NCBI RefSeq assembly: GCF_020178975.1 | Contig: NZ_JAHXBU010000094.1 | Span: forward strand, 558,001-622,000 | Source of the DNA: Cesiribacter sp. SM1 | GTDB lineage: Bacteria > Bacteroidota > Bacteroidia > Cytophagales > Cyclobacteriaceae | DNA length: 64,000 nucleotides | Direction: 5' to 3' | Part shown: piece by piece, positions 29,001-38,525 of the stretch | Layout: each line of letters begins with the position of its first letter | Numbering within the stretch: the stretch's first letter is position 1 | Translations under genes and position numbers: made by a program | Notes under the pieces: generated by a model | What the model saw: only the letters and a program-made list of their open reading frames with translations | What the model was told of the DNA's origin: nothing | The model's database searches: none

Positions 29001-29109
29001 CAGGATCTACAGACAATGCCGCTGCCACCTCCCGGTGTTCTTTACGGTAGGGCTCCTCTATGGGAGAAGCATGTTTAGCTGTTTTGCGTGATTTTGAAGC
29101 TTTGCCCAT
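26026..29109 (-). CDS. Type II P-type cation-transporting ATPase (Ca2+-ATPase-like) with a large acidic insert
   Basis: From the ATG at 29109 the product is 1027 aa. It has an N-terminal cation-ATPase domain, TGES (183-186), TM4 IPEGLP (298-303), and phosphorylation site DKTGTLT with Asp342. In the HAD part are [31 protein letters not shown] and TM6 [13 protein letters not shown], followed by C-terminal membrane helices. The TM4 PEGLP and TM6 motifs place it with type II (SERCA/PMR1-like) pumps; ion specificity is not certain. Residues about 409-530 are an unusual low-complexity insert in the nucleotide-binding domain ([10 protein letters not shown] repeats, then [20 protein letters not shown]), immediately before the conserved [9 protein letters not shown]. 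A longer reading starts at a TTG (29169) and is less likely. Confidence 0.93.
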   Translation of the reverse strand: [1027 protein letters not shown]

Positions 29110-29216
29110 TGCTCGCAGTTTAAAAAGTATTGTAGTAAGGTCTACAAAATCTTCACAAGAATAACGCAATGAAATACATGGTAGTTACACCACCGGTTAG
29201 TGTAATAGCAGCAACA

Positions 29217-29240
29217 GCTGCAGGGTTGCAAGCCTGCAGC
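29217..29240. repeat. 24-bp palindrome upstream of the ATPase gene
   Basis: GCTGCAGG (29217-29224) and CCTGCAGC (29233-29240) flank the palindromic TTGCAA; only the central G/G pair (29225/29232) is unmatched. It lies about 110 bp upstream of the ATPase start and could be an operator or short hairpin. Confidence 0.5.
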
Positions 29241-29279
29241 ATGAGAGAGGCCGGTTACGCATCAGATGTAGTTGTGCTG

Positions 29280-30824
29280 TTACTTTCTGCTGTCCAGTGT
29301 TGTATTTAGTTGCTGCAGAAATTGCTGTACCTCTTCTACATCTTCTACCCGGTAGTGGGCCCAGGTTTTTTCGCCATGCTCACCGGCTATGATGCCTATT
29401 CCTTTTTCATGCACCGCTTTCAGGCCATCTTCATCGGTCAGGTCATCGCCAATAAAAACAGGCAGTACTTTTTCTCCCTTCAGGTTCAGTTTTTCCATAA
29501 GCCATTCTGTTGCCCGGCCTTTATGCCAGTCAATCTTAGGCTTTAGTTCCTTAATTTTTTTACCGCCCCCGCCTTTCAGTTTCTCCTGGCGGCTTAGTTC
29601 ATCTTCTACTGCCTGTATTACTGCCTCTACCTGCTCGTCGGCCACATTGCGGTAATGCACGGCAATAGCGTATTTTTTGCGCTCTATTTGCACACCTGCT
29701 ATGCTGCCTATTTTATTGTTGAGGCTTCTGGTTGCATCGTCCAGGGCGGGCTGGGCAGCCTGCCCTCCTTCGTACTGCAGCTCCAGCCCGTTTGGCCCCT
29801 CTATATCGAAACCATGGCTGCCAGCATATACTACATTTTCCAGGCCCACCTTTTTCTGTACATCGGCACGGTCGCGGCCACTTACAACGGCAACGGTTAC
29901 CTTTTCTGCCAGTTTGGAGAGGATGCTCCTCATCTCATCTGATAAAATGGCTTTTTCAGGGTCTTTTACAATAGGGCTGAGGGTTCCGTCATAATCCAGA
30001 AAAAGTACAGGTGTGTATCCCTGTAGCTTCTTTTCTATTTCCTGCCTGCTTTGCAGGGCATGTGGCAGTTCATGGGCCTCACGTGGAGTTGCTTGGTTTT
30101 GCATGAAATTATCTAGTTCTGTTAGCTTGTGTACAATTATATCGGCTCCGGCTTCTTCCAGTTCCCTGTCTTCGCCATTGCGGGCAACCCCCACTACCCA
30201 GCCAAACCCTCCTTTTTTACCGGCAGCAACACCTGCCCTGGCGTCTTCGAAAACAATTGCTTTTTCAGGCGCTACTCCTAATTCCCTGCTTGCTGCCAGA
30301 AATGTATCAGGATCGGGTTTTCCGTTCAAGCCTCTTTCTTCAGTGGTTTGTCCGTCTATCCGTATGTCAAAAAAGTCCAGAACACCTCCGGCATGCAGCA
30401 CCTCTTCTGCATTGCGGCTGGAGGAGACTAATGCCATGGGTACGCCCAGCTGCCGCCATCTTCCCATCATTTGCAGGGCATCTCCGAATACTTCTACCCC
30501 TTCTTCTGCCAGCAGCTTATGAAAGTAATCATTTTTACGTTTACCCAGGCCATAGATCGTGTCCTGATCGGGTGTGTCTGCTGCATTACCTTCGGGCAGG
30601 TTAAGGTTACGGCTTTCAATAAAACTGCGAATCCCTTTATAGCGGGGCATTCCGGCAAGATAGCGTTTGTAATCTTCTTCGTCAAAAGGAACATACCCAC
30701 TGCCCAGCTTCTTTTGTAGCAGTTCATTGAAGATTTTTTTGAAGGCACTACAATGCAGACTTGAAGTATTGGTGAGTACTCCATCCATATCTAAAATAAC
30801 TGCCTTGTAGGGTAAATGGCTCAT
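29280..30824 (-). CDS. Two-domain HAD protein: beta-phosphoglucomutase-like domain fused to trehalose-6-phosphate phosphatase
   Basis: The 514-aa protein starts at the ATG at 30824. Domain 1 (about 1-240) is a HAD-IA hydrolase with LDMDGV (Asp12/Asp14), SSSRNAEEVL, GKPDPDTFL and FEDARAGVAAGKKGG, the pattern of beta-phosphoglucomutase/sugar phosphatases. Domain 2 (about 260-510) is a trehalose-phosphatase (OtsB): LDYDGTLSPI (Asp277/Asp279), VSGRDR, GSHGFDI, KGRATEWL and GDDLTDEDGL. It probably dephosphorylates trehalose 6-phosphate. The N-terminal partner may act on a related sugar phosphate such as glucose 1-phosphate. No trehalose-6-phosphate synthase gene lies in the window. It precedes the ATPase gene on the same strand. 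Confidence 0.9.
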   Translation of the reverse strand: MSHLPYKAVILDMDGVLTNTSSLHCSAFKKIFNELLQKKLGSGYVPFDEEDYKRYLAGMPRYKGIRSFIESRNLNLPEGNAADTPDQDTIYGLGKRKNDYFHKLLAEEGVEVFGDALQMMGRWRQLGVPMALVSSSRNAEEVLHAGGVLDFFDIRIDGQTTEERGLNGKPDPDTFLAASRELGVAPEKAIVFEDARAGVAAGKKGGFGWVVGVARNGEDRELEEAGADIIVHKLTELDNFMQNQATPREAHELPHALQSRQEIEKKLQGYTPVLFLDYDGTLSPIVKDPEKAILSDEMRSILSKLAEKVTVAVVSGRDRADVQKKVGLENVVYAGSHGFDIEGPNGLELQYEGGQAAQPALDDATRSLNNKIGSIAGVQIERKKYAIAVHYRNVADEQVEAVIQAVEDELSRQEKLKGGGGKKIKELKPKIDWHKGRATEWLMEKLNLKGEKVLPVFIGDDLTDEDGLKAVHEKGIGIIAGEHGEKTWAHYRVEDVEEVQQFLQQLNTTLDSRK

Positions 30825-30983
30825 GCTTTGGTTCGGGTGCTGCGCTGCTGGTGCTTTGCCGGCAACACATGGGTATACACTTATAGTAACCTGCCAGCCC
30901 GGCAATAGTTATTTCTCTTTTAACTGATCTGAAAAGCAGGCCGTATGGAGATTTAAAAAGGAGAGTTTCTGATCATAACCTGT

Positions 30984-31178
30984 TTAAAATGGCAGACTCT
31001 TTAAGAGCAGCCATAGTACCAGCAGCACCAGCCAGCTGGTACCATAATACCGAAGCACCCGGAGGCGGTTCTGGTAATCGAGCCACCACAGCGCAATTAC
31101 AGGACGCCACAGGCCAGCCAGCAGCAGCAGCGTATTGAGCAGTAAAAGTATTTTAATGAGCTGTTCTAAAACCTCCAT
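30984..31178 (-). CDS. Small two-helix membrane protein
   Basis: The 64-aa open frame starts at ATG 31178, just past the infB terminator. It has two hydrophobic segments (LIKILLLLNTLLLLAGLW; YYGTSWLVLLVLWLLL) joined by a basic loop (YQNRLRVLRYYG). No family was recognised. Its placement 55 bp after infB and before the HAD gene on the same strand is compatible with a real gene. Confidence 0.5.
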   Translation of the reverse strand: MEVLEQLIKILLLLNTLLLLAGLWRPVIALWWLDYQNRLRVLRYYGTSWLVLLVLWLLLKSLPF

Positions 31179-31182
31179 AAGC

Positions 31183-31213
31183 AAAAAAGCACTGCCTTTG
31201 CGGCAGCGCTTTT
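31183..31213 (-). terminator. Terminator of the rimP-nusA-infB operon
   Basis: On the minus strand AAAAGCGCTGCC pairs with GGCAGTGCTTTT (one G-U pair), loop about 5 nt, followed by a T6 run at 31188-31183. It lies 26 bp after the infB stop. Confidence 0.88.
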
Positions 31214-31238
31214 ATTATAGAAATAAATTTTATATCTG

Positions 31239-34200
31239 TTACAGGGTACGCTTAACTTCTTTGGTGGTAAAGCCTTCGATGTTATCGCCTTCTCTGATAT
31301 CGTTGAAGTTTTTAATGCTGATACCGCACTCGTAGCCTTGCTTAACCTCGGCCACATCGTCTTTGAAACGTTTCAGCGCATCAACGTCACCAGTATAGAC
31401 TACTATACCATCGCGTACCAGGCGCACCTTGTTGTTGCGTTTCAGGAAGCCTTCGGTAACCATACAGCCGGCAACTGTACCAACCTTAGAGATTCTGAAT
31501 ACTTCACGAACTTCAGCATTACCTGTGATCACCTCTTCTACTGTAGGTGCAAGCATACCTTCCATGGCATCTTTCACTTCGTTGATGGCATCGTAGATGA
31601 TCGAGTACAGGCGTACTTCAATTTCTTCCTGCTCGGCAATTCTACGCGCACCTGCCGATGGACGTACCTGGAAACCAATCACAATTGCATCTGAAGCAGA
31701 AGCTAACAGAATGTCTGATTCTGAGATCTGACCAACCGCTTTGTGAATGATGTTTACCTGTACCTCTTCGGTAGAGAGCTTCAGTAACGAATCTGAAAGT
31801 GCCTCGATTGAGCCATCCACGTCACCTTTAACAATAACGTTAAGCTCTTTGAAGGTACCAATTGCCAGACGGCGGCCAATCTCGTCCAGTGTAATGTGCT
31901 TTTTGGTACGCATGCTCTGCTCACGCATCAGCTGCTCACGCTTGGTAGCGATTTCGCGAGCTTCGCGGTCAGTTTCCATTACATTGAACTTATCACCGGC
32001 CTGGGGTGCACCACTTAGGCCCAGCATCTGCACCGGGGTAGATGGCCCAACCTTTTTGATGCGCTGACCAAGGTGGTTGAACATGGCCTTAACCTTACCA
32101 TAGTGCTGTCCGGCCAGTACAATATCGCCTACATTGAGGGTACCTGTTTGTACCAGCAGGGTAGTTACATAACCACGGCCTTTATCGAGGGTGGCTTCAA
32201 TAACAGTACCGGAAGCGGCACGTTCAGGGTTAGCCTTAAGCTCAAGCAGCTCGGCCTCCAGCAGTACTTTTTCCAGCAGGTCGTCAATACCCTGGCCAGA
32301 TTTGGCAGAAATTTCCTGGCACTGGTATTTACCACCCCAGTCTTCTACCAGTATGTTGATGTTTGCCAGCTCTTCCCTGATTTTTTCCGGGTTAGCATTT
32401 GGCTTATCTACTTTGTTAATGGCAATGATAATAGGTGCACCAGCCACCTGTGCGTGGTTGATGGCCTCTTTGGTTTGAGGCATCACGGCGTCGTCGGCCG
32501 CTACTACTATAATTACAATATCGGTTACTTTAGCACCACGGGCACGCATGGCCGTAAAGGCTTCGTGACCAGGTGTATCCAGGAATGCAATGCGTTTGCC
32601 GCTGTCGGTGGTTACATCGTAGGCACCAATGTGCTGGGTAATACCACCGGCTTCGCCGGCTGCTACCTTGGCATTACGGATGTAGTCAAGGAGCGAGGTT
32701 TTACCGTGGTCAACGTGACCCATGATGGTTACAATCGGTGCACGATCTACCAGGTCTTCCGGTGCATCTTCTTCCTCGGTTACTTCGGCTTCGTCATCGC
32801 TGGTGGTAAACTCTACATTATAGCCAAACTCATCGGCAATAACGGTAATAGCTTCTGCATCCAGGCGCTGGTTAATCGATACGAACATACCCAGGCTCAT
32901 ACAGGTAGAGATGATCTCATTCACAGTTACGTTCATGAGTGCAGCCAGGTCGTTAGCCGATACGAACTCGGTAACTTTCAGTGTTTTTGCATCTTCCTGC
33001 TCCTGCAGCATACGCTCCTGCTCGGCATCTGCGGCAGCAGAGCGTTTGTCGCGGCGATATTTTGCACGGTTGCTGGAGCGACCGCCACCTTTACCACCAC
33101 CACTCAGGCGGGCAAGGGTTTCCTTGATCTGCTCCTGAATCTGTTTATCAGTAAGCTCTTCTTTAGGGGCTCTTGGAGCAGGAGCACCTGGCCTGCCACC
33201 TCTTTGTGGACCTCCAGGACCTCTTCCAGCTCCTCCAGGTCCGCCTGGGCCTCTGCCCGGACCACCAGGTCCGCGCTGTCCACCAGGACCACCAGGGCCT
33301 CTGCCCGGGCCACCAGGTCCGGCCGTGCCACGCTGGCCGCCAGGTCCGCCCTGACCACCTCTGAAAAGTTTATCAGTTTTAGTTTCTGCAGTACCCCCGG
33401 CCTGGGCAGTTGGCTGCTGGCCTGGTTGTGTAATGCGCTTACGCAAACGCTTTTTCTTCTTTCTGTCGTCAGAAGAAGCAACAGGTTTATCTTTTTTGCC
33501 ACCACGGCCTCTATCGGCAGGCAGCTCAATTTTACCTAATACAGTAAGCCCTTTGAGTGCATCTGCTTTTGCCTGAATTACCTTTTCGGGCTGGTCAGCT
33601 GTTGCCTGTATCTCTTCTTCCTTTTTAGGAGAGGCAGGTGCTGCTGCTGTAGTATCTTCTTTTTTGGGTCCGGCCTGGCTAGGTCCGGCCTGGTTAGATC
33701 CAGCCTGTATAGGCCTGTCTTGTGCAGGTCTGGCTGGCTGCGAGCCGGCAGTTTGCTGTCCGCCTTTTTGCGGTGCGCTTGTCCGGGGCTCATTCTGTGC
33801 AGGTTGGGCCGAAGGCGCGGCCTGTTCTGGCTTGGCGGTTGCTGCTTTATCAGCAGGTGACTGTGTAGGCTGCTCTGTTCTTGCAGGAGCTGCAGCTATT
33901 GGTTGTTGAGGCATCTGCTTTTCTGGTGCAACAGGAGCCTTCGCTTGCGGTTCTGCTGCTTGTTGTGGCTTTGGCTGTTCCGGCTGAACGTACTGTTCTT
34001 TAGCTGGAGTAGCTGCTTCCTGAGCCTGTGGCGTTACCGGTTTAGAAGGTGTAACGGGCTGTTCTGGTGCTTGCGCAGCAGCAGGTTTTGCCGGTTTGTC
34101 TTCTTCTTTGGTACGTGCAGGCTTGTTGAGGTCTATTTTACCCAATACTTTCAAACCACCCAGTTTTGGGCGGTCAAGGTTGTTACTGCCTTCGGCATCT

Positions 34201-34748
34201 TCTGCTTTAGGTGCCTGCTGCGTTTCTGCAGCCTGTGGAGCAGGGGTAGCCTCTGTTTTGGGTGTTTCTGCTTTAGGGGCCTCTGGTTGCGCCTGTGCAG
34301 CAACAGGCTGTGTTGCTGCAGGCTTAGCAGGCTCCTGTGGCTTAACTTCCGGAGTGCGGGCACTCTCTACAGTCCGCGTCTCTCCAGACCGGGTCTCTCC
34401 AGACCGGGTCTCTGCAGGCCGTGCTTGCTCGGTTTTGCGGAAGTTGCCTTTTATAAATATTTCATCATCATCGTCGCCGGATTGATTAGCAGGCTCATCG
34501 CTGTCTGCATCGATCACAACGTTTTGGTTGCTTTTTCTGCCAATGGTGAGGCTGTGTGCCTCCTCTTTATCCATAGCAGAGGACGCAAATTCCCGTTCCA
34601 AAACTCTGTATTGGTCTTCAGAAATTTTGGCGTTGGGGTTATTTTCTACTTCATGGCCTTTTCTGCCCAGATAGTCAATAATGGTATCTTTACCAATATT
34701 GAGCTTTCGGGCCACTTGACCAAGCCTCATCATTTTTGCTTCTGCCAT
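31239..34748 (-). CDS. infB: Translation initiation factor IF-2
   Basis: IF-2 is the GTPase that places initiator tRNA on the ribosome. The 1169-aa protein starts with the IF2_N motif [23 protein letters not shown] disordered Pro/Ala/Gln/Lys-rich region follows (about 90-430, including a [12 protein letters not shown] repeat), then a Gly/Pro/Arg tract (about 460-540, [12 protein letters not shown] units). A second N domain comes next. The G domain starts at about residue 675 with [12 protein letters not shown], then DTPGHEAF and NKVD, followed by domains II-IV. It is last in the rimP-nusA-infB operon. The RGG-like tract is longer than in many IF-2 proteins. Confidence 0.98.
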   Translation of the reverse strand: MAEAKMMRLGQVARKLNIGKDTIIDYLGRKGHEVENNPNAKISEDQYRVLEREFASSAMDKEEAHSLTIGRKSNQNVVIDADSDEPANQSGDDDDEIFIKGNFRKTEQARPAETRSGETRSGETRTVESARTPEVKPQEPAKPAATQPVAAQAQPEAPKAETPKTEATPAPQAAETQQAPKAEDAEGSNNLDRPKLGGLKVLGKIDLNKPARTKEEDKPAKPAAAQAPEQPVTPSKPVTPQAQEAATPAKEQYVQPEQPKPQQAAEPQAKAPVAPEKQMPQQPIAAAPARTEQPTQSPADKAATAKPEQAAPSAQPAQNEPRTSAPQKGGQQTAGSQPARPAQDRPIQAGSNQAGPSQAGPKKEDTTAAAPASPKKEEEIQATADQPEKVIQAKADALKGLTVLGKIELPADRGRGGKKDKPVASSDDRKKKKRLRKRITQPGQQPTAQAGGTAETKTDKLFRGGQGGPGGQRGTAGPGGPGRGPGGPGGQRGPGGPGRGPGGPGGAGRGPGGPQRGGRPGAPAPRAPKEELTDKQIQEQIKETLARLSGGGKGGGRSSNRAKYRRDKRSAAADAEQERMLQEQEDAKTLKVTEFVSANDLAALMNVTVNEIISTCMSLGMFVSINQRLDAEAITVIADEFGYNVEFTTSDDEAEVTEEEDAPEDLVDRAPIVTIMGHVDHGKTSLLDYIRNAKVAAGEAGGITQHIGAYDVTTDSGKRIAFLDTPGHEAFTAMRARGAKVTDIVIIVVAADDAVMPQTKEAINHAQVAGAPIIIAINKVDKPNANPEKIREELANINILVEDWGGKYQCQEISAKSGQGIDDLLEKVLLEAELLELKANPERAASGTVIEATLDKGRGYVTTLLVQTGTLNVGDIVLAGQHYGKVKAMFNHLGQRIKKVGPSTPVQMLGLSGAPQAGDKFNVMETDREAREIATKREQLMREQSMRTKKHITLDEIGRRLAIGTFKELNVIVKGDVDGSIEALSDSLLKLSTEEVQVNIIHKAVGQISESDILLASASDAIVIGFQVRPSAGARRIAEQEEIEVRLYSIIYDAINEVKDAMEGMLAPTVEEVITGNAEVREVFRISKVGTVAGCMVTEGFLKRNNKVRLVRDGIVVYTGDVDALKRFKDDVAEVKQGYECGISIKNFNDIREGDNIEGFTTKEVKRTL

Positions 34749-34799
34749 ATCCGCTGCCTTCTTTCTCTTGTTTTTTTAGTTAAGGTTCGGGCGATTTTT

Positions 34800-36041
34800 T
34801 TACTCAAATTCCTGACGCAGCACCTGGTGAACACTTTCGATCGTTTCCTCTTCCAGGTCAGTACGTCTTAACAGATCATCTTTGGAAAGGGCAAGTACGC
34901 TCTTAGCTGTATCAAGCCCCACCCGATGAAACTCGTCAATGATCCACTGTTCGATTTCGTCGTTGAATTCCTCCAACGCTACATCTTCGTCGTCAATGGT
35001 ATCCACATCGCGGAACACGTCTATTTCCAGTTCTACCAGACGGCTGGCCAGCTTAATGTTCTGACCACCGCGGCCAATGGCCAGCGATACCTGGTCGGGC
35101 TTAAGGTACACGGCAACGCGCCCGTTTTCTTCATCTACTTTCATGTTGCTGATCTTAGCCGGGCTAAGTGCACGGGTAATGAACAGCTCCTTATTTTCAG
35201 TAAAATTGATAACGTCTATATTCTCGTTTTGCAGCTCGCGCACAATGCTGTGAATACGTGAGCCTTTCATACCAACGCAGGCACCCACCGGGTCAATCCT
35301 GTCGTCGAAGCTTTCTACAGCTACTTTGGCACGCTCGCCGGGTTCACGTACAATTCTGCGAACAACAATCTGCTCGTCGTAAATTTCAGGAACCTCTGCT
35401 TCGAACAGGCGCTCCAGGAATACCGGCGAAGTGCGGCTGAGGATAATACGCGGCGTGCCGTTTACCATCTCAACACGGTGTATAATCGCCTTGGCAGTAT
35501 CGCCTTTGCGGAAACGATCTTTCGGAATCTGCTCGCCCTTAGGCAGGATCAGTTCGTTTCCTTCTGCATCAAGCAGCAGCACCTCGCGGCCCAGTACCTG
35601 ATAAATTTCGGCGGTGATCATCTCACCTACCATATCTTTATACTTCTGGAAAAGAATTTCTTTTTCCAGGTCTTTTACTTTCTGAATAAGCGTTTGCCGG
35701 GCAGTAAGTACTGCACGGCGGCCAAAATCCTCCAGCTTTACTTCTTCGGCAACTTCCTCACCTATCTCAAAGTCAGGCTCGATCTTCTGTGCTTCAGTAA
35801 GGCTGATCTTGTCATGATCCCAGATATCCTCGGAGTTATCATCAACAATCTCACGGAAACGCCAGATCTCCAGGTCGCCCTTTTCGGCATTGATGATAAT
35901 GTCGAAGTTATCGTCGGTGCCATATCTTTTGCGGATCATGGTCCGGAAAACATCTTCCAGAATCCGGATCATGGTTGGCCGGTCTATATTTTTACGCTTT
36001 GCAAACTCGGCAAAGTTTTCTATTAACGTTCCGCTGCTCAT
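34800..36041 (-). CDS. nusA: Transcription elongation/termination factor NusA
   Basis: The 413-aa protein has an N-terminal RNAP-binding domain (LIENFAEFAKRKNID, MIRKRYG), an S1 domain (GEMITAEIYQVLGREVLL) and two KH domains. These carry KH1 ACVGMKGSRIHSIVRELQNENIDVI and KH2 LAIGRGGQNIKLASRL. The C-terminus is short and lacks the acidic repeats of enterobacterial NusA, which is usual outside gamma-proteobacteria. It lies 4 bases after rimP and 51 before infB, in the conserved operon order. Confidence 0.98.
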   Translation of the reverse strand: MSSGTLIENFAEFAKRKNIDRPTMIRILEDVFRTMIRKRYGTDDNFDIIINAEKGDLEIWRFREIVDDNSEDIWDHDKISLTEAQKIEPDFEIGEEVAEEVKLEDFGRRAVLTARQTLIQKVKDLEKEILFQKYKDMVGEMITAEIYQVLGREVLLLDAEGNELILPKGEQIPKDRFRKGDTAKAIIHRVEMVNGTPRIILSRTSPVFLERLFEAEVPEIYDEQIVVRRIVREPGERAKVAVESFDDRIDPVGACVGMKGSRIHSIVRELQNENIDVINFTENKELFITRALSPAKISNMKVDEENGRVAVYLKPDQVSLAIGRGGQNIKLASRLVELEIDVFRDVDTIDDEDVALEEFNDEIEQWIIDEFHRVGLDTAKSVLALSKDDLLRRTDLEEETIESVHQVLRQEFE

Positions 36042-36045
36042 CTTT

Positions 36046-36516
36046 TTATGAAAATGACACTAATACACTAACACTCTTGATGTTATCATGGCTGATAAAC
36101 ACTTCGTTGTGCAGGGTTTGCTTTTTAACTTTTGTTTCTTCATTTACCCGGATGCCCTCGGCAGTAATTTCCAGTAAAGGACCTACTACTGTAGCACCAT
36201 CGGTCTTGGTTACTTTTACGCGTCTGCCAATATGCTTAGGGTACTGCCGCTGGTATTTCAGCGGAAAGTCTACGCCAGGCGAAGAAACTTCCAGAGACCA
36301 GGCTCCTTCAAAAAAATCTTTTTCTTCAAGTGCTGCTGATATCCTGCGGCTAAGCCGGGCACACTCATCAATGGTTACGCCCTCGTCGCCATCTATCAGT
36401 ACCATTACCTTCTGACGCCGGGCAGCTCCTGTAACCACTATTTCTACTAAAAACAGGTGGGGCTGCTCCTGCAGATACTCCTGGGCCAGGTTAGCAATGT
36501 ATTCTTTTACCTCCAT
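36046..36516 (-). CDS. rimP: Ribosome maturation factor RimP
   Basis: The 156-aa protein is of normal size. It has the N-terminal alpha/beta domain (LFLVEIVVTGAARRQKVMVLIDGDEGVTIDECARLSRRIS), the YSLEVSSPG-like block (WSLEVSSPGVDFPL) and a C-terminal SH3-like domain. It acts in 30S subunit maturation. It is first gene of the rimP-nusA-infB operon. Confidence 0.95.
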   Translation of the reverse strand: MEVKEYIANLAQEYLQEQPHLFLVEIVVTGAARRQKVMVLIDGDEGVTIDECARLSRRISAALEEKDFFEGAWSLEVSSPGVDFPLKYQRQYPKHIGRRVKVTKTDGATVVGPLLEITAEGIRVNEETKVKKQTLHNEVFISHDNIKSVSVLVSFS

Positions 36517-36874
36517 GCATCAAATGCGTTGCTTAAAGAAAAGAGGGGACTTCATTGTCCCCTCTGCTCGAGAAACGCTTATTTAGCGGCAAAATTAATA
36601 TTTTTTGGATACTAAAACAACTTTTTCATAAGAATAAGCTATTTTCAGCGTTCAGCCGCGCTTTTGCTAAAGGCTTTTGGTCTCCTAAGCCTTTTGTTTC
36701 TATTCTCAAACAGAACGATTACAAGTTTAATAACAGCTTTTACTAAAAAGTTGGTTCACTTGTGGAGATGTTTTCTCCTTTAGTCCTGTATTTTTGCAAA
36801 AATTCAATCTGTTCTTAGCTGATTACTTCTGGCTTTTTGCCGGAAGGCTGGTCAGCTTCTATAACTTTGTGCCC
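36517..36874. other. Divergent promoter region between rimP (-) and cysS (+)
   Basis: It contains GAGGGGAC/GTCCCCTC (36543-36550 with 36557-36564), an 8-bp hairpin in the rimP leader 30 nt before its ATG. That could affect expression of the nusA-infB operon. The rest is AT-rich and shows no gene; an upstream in-frame extension of cysS (TTG at 36794) is not credible. Confidence 0.5.
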
Positions 36875-38365
36875 ATGATACCACCGCTTCGCGTTTACAA
36901 TACCTTAAGCCGACAAAAAGAAGTATTTGAGCCTCTGGCACCACCGCATGTTGGCATGTATGTGTGCGGACCAACCGTTTACAGCGATGTGCACCTGGGC
37001 AATGTGCGCACCTTTCTGAGCTTCGATATTATTTACCGTTACCTGAAGCAGCAGGGCTATAAGGTGCGCTATGTGCGTAACATCACGGATGTAGGCCACC
37101 TGTTGGGCGAGACCAACGAAGGTGAAGACCGGATTTCGCAGAAAGCCCGCCTGGAGAACCTGGAGCCTATGGAGGTAGTACAGCGCTACACCAACGGCTT
37201 TCATGAGGTAATGCAGCAGTTTAATATTTTACCGCCCAGCATTGAGCCGGCGGCAACCGGGCATATTGTAGAGCAAATTGGCCTTACCCAGCGGCTGCTG
37301 GAGCAGGGCCTGGCCTACGAAGTTAACGGATCGGTGTATTTTGATGTAAGCAAATATAACCAGGAGCATAACTACGGCAAGCTTAGCGGCCGCAATGTAG
37401 AGGAGCTGATTGCCAACACCCGTGAGCTGGAGGGGCAGGAAATAAAACGTAATCCTGCAGATTTTGCCCTCTGGAAAAAGGCGCAGCCCGAGCACATCAT
37501 GCGCTGGCCATCGCCCTGGGGCCCTGGATTTCCGGGCTGGCACCTGGAGTGCACTGTTATGAGCACCAAATACCTGGGTGAGCGTTTCGATATACACGGT
37601 GGCGGCATGGATCTTAAATTTCCGCACCACGAATGTGAAATAGCCCAGTCGGTTGGCAGCTGCGGGGTAGATCCGGCCAAATACTGGGTGCACACCAACA
37701 TGGTGACCATCAATGGCCAGAAAATGAGCAAGAGCCTGGGCAATAGTATTCTGCCTTCGCAGTTTATTACAGGTAACCACCCGCTGCTCGACCAGCCATA
37801 CAGCCCCATGGTGCTGCGCTTTTTTATGCTGCAGTCGCATTACGCCAGCACGCTGGATATTAGCATGGAGGCCCTGCAGGCTGCCAAGAAAGGCTACCTG
37901 AAGCTGATGAATGGCATGCGTGTACTGCGCAACCTGGAGTACAGCGAGCAGGAGGGCATTGAGTTTAATGAAAAAGGAGCCCAGCAGGTAAAAGGCCTGT
38001 GCGATAACTGCTACCGCTCCATGAACGATGATTTTAACACTGCCCAAACCATTGGCCACCTGTTTAACCTGGTTAAAAAGATAAATGCGCTGCAAACAGG
38101 GCAGCTTAGTACTGCAGAGCTGGGCAGGGAGGTTTTTGATCAGATGAAGCAAACCTTCATCAGCTTTACAGAAGAGGTGCTGGGCTTGCGCGAAGAACTG
38201 GACCTGCGCCCTGAGAATCTGCTGGAGGCACTCCTGGAGGTATACCGCCAGGCAAAAGAACAAAAAGACTATGAGCGTGTAGACCAGATCAGGGCAAGCC
38301 TGCGCAACAGCGGCATTGTGGTAAAAGACATGAAGCAGGGCATCGACTGGGCTTACGAGGAGTAG
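36875..38365 (+). CDS. cysS: Cysteinyl-tRNA synthetase
   Basis: The 496-aa class I synthetase starts at ATG 36875. It has the HIGH-type motif in YVCGPTVYSDVHLGN, zinc and cysteine-binding residues (Cys of CGPT; WHLECTVMS; GGGMDLKFPHHECE), KMSKS as KMSKSLGN, and a C-terminal DALR-like helical domain. The length is slightly above E. coli CysS (461 aa). It is monocistronic, divergent from rimP. Confidence 0.98.
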   Translation: MIPPLRVYNTLSRQKEVFEPLAPPHVGMYVCGPTVYSDVHLGNVRTFLSFDIIYRYLKQQGYKVRYVRNITDVGHLLGETNEGEDRISQKARLENLEPMEVVQRYTNGFHEVMQQFNILPPSIEPAATGHIVEQIGLTQRLLEQGLAYEVNGSVYFDVSKYNQEHNYGKLSGRNVEELIANTRELEGQEIKRNPADFALWKKAQPEHIMRWPSPWGPGFPGWHLECTVMSTKYLGERFDIHGGGMDLKFPHHECEIAQSVGSCGVDPAKYWVHTNMVTINGQKMSKSLGNSILPSQFITGNHPLLDQPYSPMVLRFFMLQSHYASTLDISMEALQAAKKGYLKLMNGMRVLRNLEYSEQEGIEFNEKGAQQVKGLCDNCYRSMNDDFNTAQTIGHLFNLVKKINALQTGQLSTAELGREVFDQMKQTFISFTEEVLGLREELDLRPENLLEALLEVYRQAKEQKDYERVDQIRASLRNSGIVVKDMKQGIDWAYEE

Positions 38366-38525
38366 GAATGGCTTGTGACAGAATAGACTGTAGATAATGG
38401 ACTGCAGCGGCTATGTGCACCAAGCAGACTAGAATAGATTTTCTTAGGTATTTTGCCTGATGATGGTGGCAGCATGAAAGTGCTGCAGGGTTCAAAAACT
38501 GGCAAACAGCAATCGGAAATAATTG

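Noticed and set aside
32073-33539. 488-codon plus-strand frame over infB
   Set aside because: It is the antisense shadow of infB, open because of infB codon bias.
36794-36874. Upstream extension of cysS from a TTG
   Set aside because: The ATG at 36875 matches the family N-terminus; the extension is AT-rich leader sequence.
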